Source: Fistulifera solaris (taxonomy: Eukaryota > Bacillariophyta > Bacillariophyceae > Naviculales > Stauroneidaceae). From it: DNA of 64,000 nt. The stretch spans positions 496,001 through 560,000 of the forward strand of contig AP026155.1 in assembly GCA_030295235.1 (NCBI GenBank), read 5' to 3'. Position 1 is the stretch's first letter, and the number at the start of each line of letters is the position of its first letter. Of this stretch, positions 29,939 through 40,677 are shown piece after piece. Under the pieces are notes generated by a model. The model made no database searches and had not been told where the DNA came from. It worked only from the letters and a program-made list of their open reading frames with translations. A program made the position numbers and the translations under genes.

Positions 29939-30868
29939 ATGTTGCATACTCATTCTTTGTGTTCTTTCTTCTTCTTGTTGTTGTTCTTCTTCTCCTTCTA
30001 CGACACCGTCATCGCCCACGAGTATTTGATTGTCGGTGTCAGTGGTGGATTGCAAGATGGATTCCCCGAACGTTCGAAAATGGATTATCATCACGGTCAA
30101 GACGATGCCGTCCCGGCCGTGTTTCTGGGCAAAGCTTTAGTGCGGGGTTATAAAGCTTTTTTGGATGTCATGCAACCGGGATGGCGACAATATATTGAAG
30201 AACCAGGACAACCGCTCATCAACAGTAATGTGTTCCCTTCAGGATGTTACGAACATGCGAATGAATATTGGATTTATTTGATTGATTCGAGACAAGTCAT
30301 GGCGGTCTTGAACAATGAACCACGGTTTCTGAGTATTACACCCGACACGGGGATGGTCGATTTGCGGGCGGAAGAAACGAGCCCGGTCGTGCGCGCTCTC
30401 TTGGAGCAAATGATTCAACAGCAGGGCAAATCCGATTTGGAACAAGTAGCCATTCCACTCGTGACCGCGGTTTGGTTTCAAAAGGAATCTCATGTGCCCA
30501 GTCCACCGATTCGTATACACGAAGATGGAACGTACATTACCAATTTCCCCGAATCGTTGGCCTTGTGGGCCAATGTAAGTGATGCCGATCGGACTGCATT
30601 ACAGGAGGAATGCGCCGATCAAACCTGTTCCGCCGAAGCCCTCCAACGTGTGCAACGATATTGGGACGGCATTCGTCGAGCGGTACGTCACGCCGAGCAG
30701 TCGTTGGCTGAGTTGAAAGATGTCAATTACGGTCCACCCTTTCAATGTAAGACCAAAGTACGATTTGGAGTAGGAAACGACACGGCCCGGATCAATTATC
30801 CCTTTCCGATCAAACAAATGACGGCACTGTTGCAATCGGTAGGATTCAATTTAGAGCAAAACAGCTAG
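29939..30868 (+). CDS. Secreted protein of unknown function
   Basis: 309 residues, not recognised. The N-terminus is a strong signal peptide (FFFLLLFFFSFYDTVIA then HEYLIVG). The mature protein begins with a conserved-looking EYLIVGVSGGLQDGF. It has four cysteines, of which CYEH and the late CADQTC pair may form disulfides, and several Trp- and Pro-rich turns. There is no membrane helix and no retention signal. It sits alone on the plus strand between two minus-strand cysteine-hydrolase genes, so it may share the chromatin context or function of that cluster. It could be an unrecognised enzyme or a binding protein. Confidence 0.7.
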   Translation: MLHTHSLCSFFFLLLFFFSFYDTVIAHEYLIVGVSGGLQDGFPERSKMDYHHGQDDAVPAVFLGKALVRGYKAFLDVMQPGWRQYIEEPGQPLINSNVFPSGCYEHANEYWIYLIDSRQVMAVLNNEPRFLSITPDTGMVDLRAEETSPVVRALLEQMIQQQGKSDLEQVAIPLVTAVWFQKESHVPSPPIRIHEDGTYITNFPESLALWANVSDADRTALQEECADQTCSAEALQRVQRYWDGIRRAVRHAEQSLAELKDVNYGPPFQCKTKVRFGVGNDTARINYPFPIKQMTALLQSVGFNLEQNS

Positions 30869-30881
30869 AAATTATAGAATA

Positions 30882-32036
30882 TTACGTTTCATGACTCGAT
30901 AGACAACGAATCAGGGTCTTGGAATCCGTGACAGCACCAAAGACACCTCCTTGCTTTTGAATCATGGAAATCGCCGCATCGTGATTGAGAGGATCCGTGG
31001 CGGCACAACAATCCGAGACGAGTAAACATTCGTAGCCCATGTCGTTTCTGGAAACCAGGAAAAGCACGTTCAGTCTCATGCCCATCCATCCAAAGACAAC
31101 TCATAACGAAACTTTCTACTTACGCGTTGCGCATGGTCGTATGAACACAGACATCGGTTGTGACACCCGCAAGAATGATATTGACAATGCCCTTGGAACG
31201 TAAAATTAAATCCAAATTCGTACCTATCAATCGATCGAACCATTGAGAAACGAACCCAATTCCTATACACTCAAACACACACACACACAAAGCAAAAGAA
31301 AACACACGTACCGACAAAGGAACCCTTGCCGGGTTTATCAATGACAATTTCCTGCGGCAAGGGTGCCAATTCGGGAATAATTTCCCATCCCGGTTCTCCT
31401 TTGATCAAAATGCGACCACAAGGTCCGGCGAAACCAATGGCGGCCCCAATCTGTTGACTCCGCCAGAGTTTGTTGGGAGGACAATCAGCCATGTCTTTTT
31501 GTCAAAATAAAAAATGAGATATTAAGACCGTTCGGAACGAAACAGCAAACTCATTCGAAACGCGTCGCGTACCTGGTCGATGTCCTTCCCGGGTATGTAA
31601 AATGTGATATCCCAAGCCCCGCAGACATTCCAATACGTTTTGAATGGGTTCAATTGGTTGGCGTGTCAAGGAAATCTAAAATATCGAGTGCGTCTGTATG
31701 TGAGAGGCGAAAATGTCTCTCTGTTTCTTTCTTCCTTACTTTAGAATTTGTGTTTTTGTTCCATCCACTTACATCATATCCCATCTTGTCAACGTATCCA
31801 CCCGGAGAACAGAAATCGACCTATATATGCCAAAATAAAACAGGAAAGGCAATCAGAAAAGAGAAGTCAATCATCGACCCATGGAGAAATGACAATACAA
31901 TTTCATTTTCCCTTCTTTCTTTTTCTTTGGAAGAACGCACCTGCATATCAATCACAATAATACACGTATTCGATGGATGCAAGTTTCCATTATACGGCCA
32001 AGCGTATGGTTGCGCGTCAATGTATGTTTGGGTCAT
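30882..32036 (-). CDS. Isochorismatase-family cysteine hydrolase 2, six exons
   Basis: Exons 32036-31941, 31820-31773, 31675-31573, 31494-31312, 31223-31124 and 31047-30882, all with GT-AG introns of 76-120 bp. The spliced protein is about 231 residues. It shows [15 protein letters not shown] (catalytic Asp; the exon 1-2 join supplies MQ|VDF), [44 protein letters not shown] (catalytic Lys) and [15 protein letters not shown] (nucleophile Cys). It is close to bacterial biuret-hydrolase-like proteins. With six exons against three in its neighbour, it shows the paralogues have changed intron content since duplication. It is transcribed divergently from the permease at 32943, about 0.9 kb between start codons. 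Confidence 0.85.
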
Positions 32037-32942
32037 CTGGAGGAATAAATGAATAGATGAGGGTTGTTTCTTCTTTTTTCTTTTTACTTCTTTTTCTCTC
32101 GTTCGTCGACGACGACAACCTTCCCCTATCGTTCAACAAAAACAACACCACTTCCCGACAATGATGATGATTCAAAAGTAAAACGAGAGTGTCTCACAAT
32201 CAACAACAACAACAACAACAACAGAACAAACGTTGAATTGACAAAAGGAAATGGGTAATGATTGAGATGGACAGATATCTTCGGGGTGTGGCGAACGGAA
32301 CCAGAATTTTCTGAACCGAAGACAGAGAGCGAGTGTGTCAAAGGAAAACTTCGCGCGACGTTGAAGGAAGTTGTTTCAAGTGAGTTCTCACTATTTGGCG
32401 CAGAGTCATTCTCACATGACTCCATTCCTACTGTGGTGACGTGGGGATGTTCGTTCTTCATAAATCACCCTATCCGGAACGTCTCGAACCCACCACATTT
32501 CGGGCCCCCTACAGTCTATAGTGGGACGTGGGACACAGTTTTTTACTGTTTTTAGACGAAGCCGAACGTTTCGTACTTCCGCTATTCCCCAACGAGCTGA
32601 CTCTAATGATAATAGTACATAGTCCACACGTATGTCACTTCCAATCAAGCGCACTTCCGATGGACTTGGAGCACTTTGATCAGGACGACGTTTTGCGTAG
32701 AAATTCACGTACAAGTCCGTACCCTTACGATTTCCGAAGGACGTTTGGATCGAGGTCGTTCTTCTCATCTTTTCAACAGAACATTATTCTTTTTGCCGTG
32801 TCGATCGAAAGTCTCCCAAATTGCAAGACATCCCTCTTGGATCTTTGTTGACTTCCCCCATTCTTTGTGTTCAACATATCATCTTCATCTTCATCATCTT
32901 CATCATTATCATCGATCGGTAGCATTTTCACCTCCACTCATT
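32037..32942. other. Divergent region between cysteine hydrolase 2 and permease
   Basis: 906 bp shared upstream region. It contains an ACA trinucleotide repeat at about 32198-32223 and a pyrimidine-rich ATC repeat just before the permease ATG. Open frames here have no recognised domain. Confidence 0.5.
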
Positions 32943-33444
32943 ATGCCGGAACCGAAACTCCCACCCAACGAATCGACCTTCGTGCAGGATGTCATGTCCA
33001 TGTTTTCCATGACGCCCGCCGATTGGGGTTGTCTTTGTCAGCTCTTTTTGACAATCTTTCGACGCTGCTCGGAGCACTCTTTGCCATTCAAGGATTGGCC
33101 AATTTGGGAGATATCAGTGCCGATTTAAGTATGATCAACTATTATATCTTTGGGAAGATTGTGCCCGGAGTCGGTGTCACGTTGCTCGCCGGAAACATTT
33201 ACTATGCGTGGCAAGCGTCGCGTCTCACCAATCGGTGGGGACGACAGTACACGGCACAGCCGTATGGATTGAATACACCGGCGGCCTTTTCCTTTGTCTT
33301 TAACATTATGTGTAAGTGCTGACAAGACGCGTGAGAGTGTAGAGTGTCGATGGGGTCCTCTCTCTCTCTCTCTCTCTCTCTTTCAACACGCATATCACAT
33401 CTCGCTCTCTCTCTCTCTCTCTCTCTCAACACACATCTCTCTCA

Positions 33445-33489
<45 letters not shown>

Positions 33490-35365
33490 ACACGCAGACC
33501 CCGTCTATTTCAGTTTGGTGTTTACGGAAGGCTCCGAAGTTGCCTTCAAGACAGCCTACGATGTCGCACTCGCCGCCAACTTTATTACTGGTTTGATTTC
33601 CACCGTCTTGGCCTTTTTGGTCCCCTCATTTTGCAATACGTCCCGCCCGCTGCCCTTCTCGTACCGATTGCCGGCATTGGTATTGCCTTTTTGGGCATGG
33701 AACAAGTCACCAACAGTATTGCTGCCCCGCTCGTGGGATATCCCGCCATTTTGTTTGCCTTTTTGGGGTGGTATTCTGGAGTCCGACTCGGATACGGCAA
33801 TTACCGTTGTCCGGAAGCACTCCAAGTCATTCTGGTTGGTGTCATTATGGGCTGGTCCACGGGTCTCAACAAGAAATCGACCGTGGAAGATGCGATGGAT
33901 CTCGTCAAGTGGTATGGACCGGATTGGTCCGCCGATGACATGTTTGCCAATTTTGATCTCATTAAAGATTATTTGGGAATTGTCATCCCCATTGGTATTT
34001 CCGCAACCGCCACCACTTTGATGTGTCTCGTATCGGCTAAGAATGCGGGAGATCCGGTACGTCCATGTTAAGAGCACGTTGGTATGTGTGTCACATTCGA
34101 TCCTCTTAACCCCTTGCCTCAAACAGTTCCCCGTTCGTGAATCCATGATTGCGGATGGTATTGGAACCATGATTGCGTCCTTTTTGGTTCTCCCTTTGGC
34201 ACGGTCATTTGTAAGTCCAAGAGTGGTGGAAGCGACGATATGATTATTTTTGTTTGGATATAGATGACCTCAATTTTTTCAAAACTTGCACCAATTGCAG
34301 ACATTGGACATCCCGCTCACAAGCGCAGTGGTGCCAAAACCGGATACAGTATGGCCAATGGTCTCATTTACTTCATCCTGTCGTGGTTTGGAATTCTGGC
34401 TTTTATTCAGAGCATTGTCAATGTAGCGACCATTGGTCCGATTGTTTTATTTGTCGGTACGTCGATATATTGTGAGGCGGCGATTGGATTCGGTCGATCG
34501 ATCGATCGATTTCTCACTCAAAGATTTTGCCTTTTTAGGTCTCGCCATCAACGAGGAATGTTTGAACTTTATTCCGTCTCGTCAGTATGCTGCCTACGTG
34601 TAAGTAACGAATCCCGCTCTCTCTCTTTCTCTATAATTCTCTAGGGACGGCATCTAACACAGTTTTTCGTTCGACAGCGTTGGTTTGTTTCCCTCCATCT
34701 TTGATTGGGTCGTGAATGTGGCGAACCGCAGTCCTCTTGGTAATGACGCCGATGGCAATACCAATTTCCCCGGTGGAGATGGCTGGTTTGGTATCTTGGC
34801 TTGGAAACGCGGTGCCTTGTTGGTTTCCTTTGTGTGGGTTGCCATTTTGGTACGTGAAATGCGTGCTCTCCGTTACACGATTGTTCTTCTTCTCGCTCAT
34901 TTGTTGGTTTTTTAGGTCAGTGTGATTGATCGTCAATGGAACAAGGCGACCTTTTGGAGTTTGTTGGCGGCCGGTTTTGCTCTGTTTGGCATCATTCATA
35001 TGCCCGAAGCTGGTTTGGACAAGTTGAGCGAACCCTTTTGGGAACAGTGTCCCGCGGGCGGTTCCTGCTGGGAACATGGCGAACAGTGGATGTACTTTGT
35101 GGCGTATCTCATGTTTGCAGGTATTTTTGTGCTCATTGAATTGGCTCGTCGATTCGGTCTTGATGAACAATTGTTGCCCGGCTTGGAAGATCCAACGTCC
35201 GACGAGTTCAAGGACTGGTTCCGTGATGCCGAAAAGACGACGCACACTGTCACGAAGACGTGGCGTGATGAATTGGAAGAGAAACGTTTGGATCCAACGG
35301 TGCAGTCGAGCGAGAAGGTGATGGGATCGGACGGCGACGAATCGCCGGTCGAAGAAGACGCTTAG
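32943..35365 (+). CDS. NCS2-type nucleobase (xanthine/uracil) permease-like transporter, seven exons
   Basis: Exons 32943-33311, 33498-34056, 34127-34210, 34301-34456, 34539-34599, 34678-34849 and 34916-35365, all GT-AG. The spliced protein is about 610 residues with about twelve hydrophobic segments. Features include LTNRWGRQYTAQPYGLNTPA, an early NFITGLISTVLAFFGP, SMIADGIGTMIASFFGSPFG and YIGHPAHKRSGAKTGYS, where the last two match the re-entrant region of purine permeases. The acidic C-terminus is cytosolic. Single-base changes at 33025-33028 (four G), 33613-33617 (five T) and 34181-34185 (five T) break the frame; adding one base to each run restores the family sequence. It probably imports purines, pyrimidines or related N-rich compounds, consistent with its neighbours. 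Confidence 0.8.
33354..33486. repeat. CT microsatellite blocks inside permease intron 1
   Basis: Three blocks of (CT)n separated by short CAACAC-containing spacers, filling most of the 186-bp first intron (33312-33497), just before its CAG acceptor. The tract would act as a very long polypyrimidine tract. Confidence 0.85.
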
Positions 35366-35599
35366 AAGCGCCCCCCTTTTTTGTGTTTGTTGCTTTTTTT
35401 TGAAAGAATGTTTTGATCTTCGAGGGACGTTTGGAGTCTCTCTAACATTTTAGTTGAACGGTTTATATATAATAGTTGGATCTATTCTATTCTATTTTGT
35501 TAATGCGCATCGCGTGAGATTTTAATTACTGTAGTTTTTTACTACGGAGTAGTTAGAATTACTACTGTCACTATTCCAGCGCGCAATATCACTAAGGTT

Positions 35600-35608
35600 T
35601 ACCTGGTA
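35600..35608. promoter_or_regulatory. TACCTGGTA site
   Basis: Exact motif (reverse complement of TACCAGGTA), 70 bp before the MITE-like copy. It is not close to a known start codon. Confidence 0.25.
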
Positions 35609-35677
35609 CGCACATGTACGTGAAAGGAATAGAAGGGTAGAACGTTTGTCTTTGATACGTGGTAACCTTACTGTACA

Positions 35678-35758
35678 GGGAAGGACGTTAAAATTCTGCC
35701 TCCCAGTACAAGATTCTACGTTGCGTCTACGACGAGGCAGAATTTGAACGCCGTTCCC
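35678..35758 (-). mobile_element. Short inverted-repeat element (MITE-like), copy 2, opposite orientation
   Basis: 81 bp. Its reverse complement starts GGGAACGGCG and ends ACGTCCTTCCC, with the shared core TAGAATCTTGTAC. It is close to the copy at 63590. About 25 bases at each end are inverted repeats of each other with few mismatches. Confidence 0.75.
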
Positions 35759-36292
35759 AGTTCACGTAGTAGGCATGTACACTACGGTAGCCCAGCGGCG
35801 ATGATGGATGAATGCGGTAACCGAAACAAAAGAATGATTGAAAGAGCTATGAATGAATTATGAAAGCTATTTGCCGCTATTCAACTCGACAAACGACGGC
35901 CAACTCATTATGCGACAATACACTGCATGAGCAATCCGTCCTGATCGGAAAGAAAGCGAAAAATATTAGTTTCGCTCCCTTTGTCTCTCTCTCTCTCCAG
36001 GCTCGAGTCGGTTTCAAGTCATTCGCCTTCTAGTCGAATGTTACCCTTACACCAAGATTTCGTACTAATCTACAAAAAAGAGAAAAAACGAATTTGCCGT
36101 ATAAATTGAGAATGATGGTAGAGACGGTGGCCTTGCCATCGCGATGCAGGCAAATTTTTACCGGGGGCCGATTCCAGCCAAGCAAAAAAAAAACAGGATA
36201 CGATGATTCAGCTGAGTGAAGTGTCCGTTGGTGTTGTTTTTTTGTGAAAGACGCAAAATCGTCCGCATGACCAAACTTACAACGAAACCAGT

Positions 36293-36766
36293 TTGACCGT
36301 TTTACTTTCCGTCACCGATGATGTGATAAACCGTTTTGAATGGGGAGAGCGGCAGATGAGGAAATGGAGAAGCTTGTATCCAGAAAGGTTCACAAGTAGC
36401 TCCTTTTTGGGCTTGGTATCAATCGCGTGTTGCGAATGGATGTTTTCGAACTATCTTTCTCCATTGGCGACGACTATCTCAGCTGCTTCTCTTTTACTGC
36501 TGCATTGTGCTATATATCCGAGGGCATCTGCTCAACGCACAAGCGACTTTCTTCCTCCTGTGTATCAGCCTCTCGATAATCGCCGGCTGGTTCCAGCAAA
36601 ACGACTTGAATATCTACAGGAGACACCCTATCGACACGGTGATGGGAATAAGACGTGCGATTCGAACCGGGGATCCATACGCGGTGTTTTCAAAGTATAC
36701 GTAGGGTTCTTTTCATGTATCGAATGCTACCATGCTGTTCTCGCTCATCGAATTTGGAGATCATGA
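36293..36766 (+). other. Possible broken membrane-protein frame
   Basis: Frames here contain two hydrophobic stretches, FLGLVSIACCEW and (in a second frame from 36507) FFLLCISLSIIAGW, ending at 36704. Joining them needs one or two frame changes. I cannot name a family. It may be a small gene with sequence errors or chance. Confidence 0.25.
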
Positions 36767-37130
36767 TTCAAACTTCTTTCATCAAGAGGAAACATAAACT
36801 TGCGACAACGGGACCATTCTGCGCTTTCTTCTTACCGTTCCGCATGACGGACGGGCCGTCATAGTGAGACGCACGTGGTGGCTCATTGACTATCTGTAGT
36901 AGTGTACATTCCGCACGTCTGATTCCCAGCCCCGCAGCCAACGTCTAATTCTTGGTGTACATTTTGTATCAGAGTATGGTGTGGGTTTGACGCCATGTTG
37001 AGACCTCGAAAGCTGGAGCTCGAAAAGGTTTTTTTCCGCATTGTGATGGACCTTTCGGCTCATAAAAAAAGAGGTCGCTCCGTTTGACTTGTCATTCTTC
37101 TTGTTGTTAACGCACTTTTGCAAATCGATC

Positions 37131-40100
37131 ATGTTTCCTTTCCATGCCGAGGACACGGAAAAGTGTCCCTGCGATGTGCATTTTGGCCGTCACCTCGAAG
37201 AGGAAGCTGAAGCTCCTAAAGAGACATGGGAAATCGCCTTTGCTTCGATTGTGATCATTCTCATGTTTGTTGGTCTCATCCTCGAGCGCATTGGGGCGGA
37301 TCATGTCATGTTGATCACCATGACCATGTTTATGGTTACTGAGATCATTACAGTGAAGGAAGGTCTCGCGGGCTTCTCTAACAGCGGTGTGATCACTGTC
37401 ATGATTCTCTTTGTTGTCGCAGAAGGTATTTCCAAGACGGGTGCCCTCGATTGGTACATGTCCAAGCTGATGGGTGCTCCAAAGACCATTGCGAGCGCCC
37501 AACTTCGCATTCTGCTTCCCATTACTTTCGTGAGTGCCTTCTTGAACAACACTCCCATTGTGGTAGTGATGCTTCCTGTCGTCCTTCAGTGGGCCAAGAA
37601 CAACCGTCTCCCGCGACAGCAGCTACTCATTCCCTTGTCTTTCGCTGCCATCTTCGGTGGTACGTGCACTTTGATCGGTACCTCGACGAACTTGGTGGTG
37701 TCCGGTCTGGTGGAAGATCGGTACGGTGATACGGTCAAGATCGAGCTGTTTGATGTTGGTGAATTTGGTGTGCCTCTTGCTTTGGTCGGTATCGCCTACG
37801 TGTTACTATTCAGTCCCTGGCTTCTTCCGGGTGAGATCGAACAGGAGGAAGAAGCAATCCTTCTGGGTGCCCGAGTAACCGCGTGGTCTCCTGCTGCGGG
37901 ACGAACTGTGCAGCGAAGTGGTTTGCGAGAGACGGGCGGTATCTACTTGGTCAGCGTCCTTCGCGCGGAGACCGGAAACGTCCACCGTGCCGTTTCGAGA
38001 GACTTTGTGCTGAACGCCGGTGACACGCTTTACTTTACCGGACTGGTCGAGTCGTTTGGTGACTTTTGCGAGGAACATGCTCTTGAGATCCTCACCAACG
38101 AGAGCTCAGCAGCAGCGCTCACCAATACCGCTACTGTCACTGATGCGATTGACTTCCATGTCGGTACGTCGAAGGAGGCTTTGCTGGGCGCCGATGAAAG
38201 TGAGCGCTTGCGAAGTATTCACCGCATGACAGATTTGATTCGTGGAGCGAAAGGAGCTGATTCGGGTATGCATGGTGCTCCTCCCAGCATTGTCGTGAGC
38301 ATGGATGAGGACGTGGTCGTTATTGGTGTCAATACACCAGACCGTCCGGGATTGCTGCTTGACATTTCGAAGGCATTGCTCAAGCTTGGTTTAGAACTGC
38401 ATCACACGGAGGCAGCTGTCCATGGCACTCGTTCATTGTCGATCTGGCGTACCGAGACGATTCAGACTGAAGACTTGCCTGACTTGGAAAAGATCTGGAG
38501 TGTCCTCAACGCGCTGCTTTCAGTGGAAGGAGGCGCTGCTAAGCAGAGGGTTTGCGAGTGCTACGCGCCCAGATTCGTAAGGGTTCTCGATTGGAGGGGA
38601 AGACTGCCTCTGAGGTTGACTTCCACAAGCTTTACAAGGCCGCATTGGTGACCGTCCCCAAGAGTCGATTGACAGAGGGCGACATCCTTGTGTTGCAAGC
38701 CAAGGAAGGATCTCCACTGCTTCTCGAGCCGCCTGCAGACTTTTACAAACAGCTCAACGCCAAGAATGCTTCAAAGTCGTTGTTGAAAAGCTTGGTTTCG
38801 GGGCGCTCCAGTCGTACCGACAGTGAGGCCGCGTCTGCTTCTCATGATAGTGACATTGAGGATGCCGGCGTGGAAGCCGCTTGGAAAGACTTGCAGGTTG
38901 TGACGCCACAGGCCGACGAGGGATTGGAGTTTTTGACGGCCATGGCCGTGGCTGAGAAGTCGGGCCTTGTCGGGAAGTCGGCCAATCAACATGGTATCAC
39001 GAGACTTCCCGCTGTTTATCTTGTCAGCATTGATCGTCCAACACCAGCAGGAACCAACCTTACGATGCAAGGTGGCAAGTCTGGTTTGGACAAGGCTCTC
39101 TCTGACTTCGACAGAAGCGACCAGCATGCTGCATCGATCGCGATCACCCAAGACGAACCGCTTCAAGTCGGTGATATTCTTTGGTTCAGTGGAAGCGCAT
39201 CGGCGGTTGGTGACTTGCGCAAGATTCCTGGCTTGCGTTCTTATGAGAGCGAGGAAGTCGGAAAGATCGAGGATACAGTTTTCGATCGTCGTTTGGTGCA
39301 GGCTGTTGTCGCTCGAAGTGGCGCATTGGTGGGCCATACTGTCAAGGAAGCGCGTTTTCGCTCGCGCTATGGAGCAGCCGTCATCGCAGTTCATCGCGAA
39401 GGGAAGCGAATTCACGACCATCCGGGTCAGATCAAGTTGCAAGCTGGTGATGTGTTGCTGCTCGAAGCCGGTCCGACGTTCTTTTCCAAGTCTGCTGAGC
39501 ATGACAGGTCGTTTGCATTGTTGGCCGAGGTTGAAGATTCGGCTCCTCCCCGTCTGAGCTTGATCATTCCAGCCGTGATGATTGTCGCAGCGACGTTGGC
39601 AGTGTATACCGCAGAGCTCATTGACCTGGTTGTGGGTGGTCTCCTTGCTTCCTTCTTGATGGTGGGTATCGGATGCTTATCGGAACAAGAAGCACGCGAC
39701 TCGATCCACTGGGATATCTACGTGATCATCGGATCTGCTTTCGGTATCGGTTCTGGTATGTTGAATTCTGGTCTTGCTGATATCGTTGCAGACTTTCTTG
39801 TCGACGTTGGCAAAGCGATCAGCCTTGGTGAAGCAGGATTGGTAGCCGCCATCATGTTGGCGGCGTTTTTGATCAGTAGTATTTTGACGAATAATGCAGC
39901 AGCTGCTTTGCTGTTCCCCATTGCCATGAATGTCGCCGAAAGCGCCGGAATTGATCTTAAGTTGATGAGTTTCGCTCTCATGTTGAGCGCTTCTGACTAC
40001 ATGACGCCGTACGGATATCAAACCAACTTGTTGGTCTATGGACCTGGAGGATACACGTTTGGTGATTTCGCGCGCTTTGGTATTCCGTTGCAACTGTTGT

Positions 40101-40249
40101 TGTGGATTTGCGGCGCTCTGTTTCTAACGGTGTTTGACTGGTACGTCAGCTGGATTGGAAGTGTGGTGGTCCTTGCCGCTGTCACTGCTTTTCGACTATT
40201 GGGAGATGCTTCGGCTTCTCGCTCCAAGAAGAGTCAACGCGCAGCCTAG
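37131..40249 (+). CDS. SLC13/SAC1-like anion transporter with RCK_C and ACT domains
   Basis: The ATG at 37131 opens a roughly 1,040-residue protein. It starts with a short Cys-containing N-terminus, then the first transporter half: IIVILMFVGLILERIGAD-type helices, FLNNTPIVVVMLPVV and FGGTCTLIGTSTNLVVSG, the signature of the SLC13/CitMHS fold. A long soluble middle follows with about four RCK_C (TrkA_C) repeats (for example GGIYLVSVLRAETG to LNAGDTLYFTG) and an ACT domain at about residues 394-443 (VNTPDRPGLLLDISKALLKL). The second transporter half repeats the motif as ISSILTNNAAAALLFPIA and ends in a basic tail. One base is missing in the GGG run at 38548-38550. Related proteins carry sulfate, silicate-unrelated dicarboxylates or other anions with Na+; the substrate here is unknown. 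Confidence 0.83.
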
Positions 40250-40677
40250 ATTATGTGGCGTTCAAGTAGGCATCTATAGTTTTCTAAGGAAAAACTAAGA
40301 TTTGTGTCGTCGCAAATAATGGTGTCTTTTTTAGGTCGCCCGTTTTCTGTCTAGAGTGAAGAGGTTTTTTGTAGTCGAAATATTTGCCTACTGCTGCTGC
40401 ATTGCTGGGTTCTTAAAGTAGTCACCATGGTCTAACTTTGGTGTTGAGGTTGAGGGAATGATTTGGTTCCATCGCACTTGTACAACTTCTACGTAGTATT
40501 GGTAGGGCGTCGTTTAGGGTCGCCTGTCGCCTTTGCGGAGAAAAATTCGAGCAACGCGACACTCTTTTAAATCGATCTTTTTACATAGATAAGGAAACAA
40601 AGCTATATTCTTTGCAGCAAAACGAATCTCTGATCAATTCATTTTAGAATTTTGGAGTCGAGGAATTTCGATGACGA
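40250..40677. other. Intergenic, no gene recognised
   Basis: Between the transporter and the PUB-domain gene. No repeat or RNA is seen. Confidence 0.5.

Larger units (their letters stand above)
35366..37130. other. Long intergenic region with a MITE-like copy and a TACCTGGTA site
   Basis: It holds TACCTGGTA (35600-35608), the inverted copy of the short element (35678-35758), and a CT run at about 35984-35998. A weak, broken membrane-protein frame lies around 36293-36766. Confidence 0.5.

Noticed and set aside
33202-33432. Arg/Glu repeat frames across the CT microsatellite
   Set aside because: These are the translation of a dinucleotide repeat that lies in an intron.
34494-34512. Repeated CGAT in permease intron 4
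   Set aside because: It is a short simple repeat inside an intron with no sign of function.
35384-35400. CRISPR or tandem-array signals in the long intergenic regions
   Set aside because: No regularly spaced direct repeats were found; only microsatellites and the dispersed 80-bp element.
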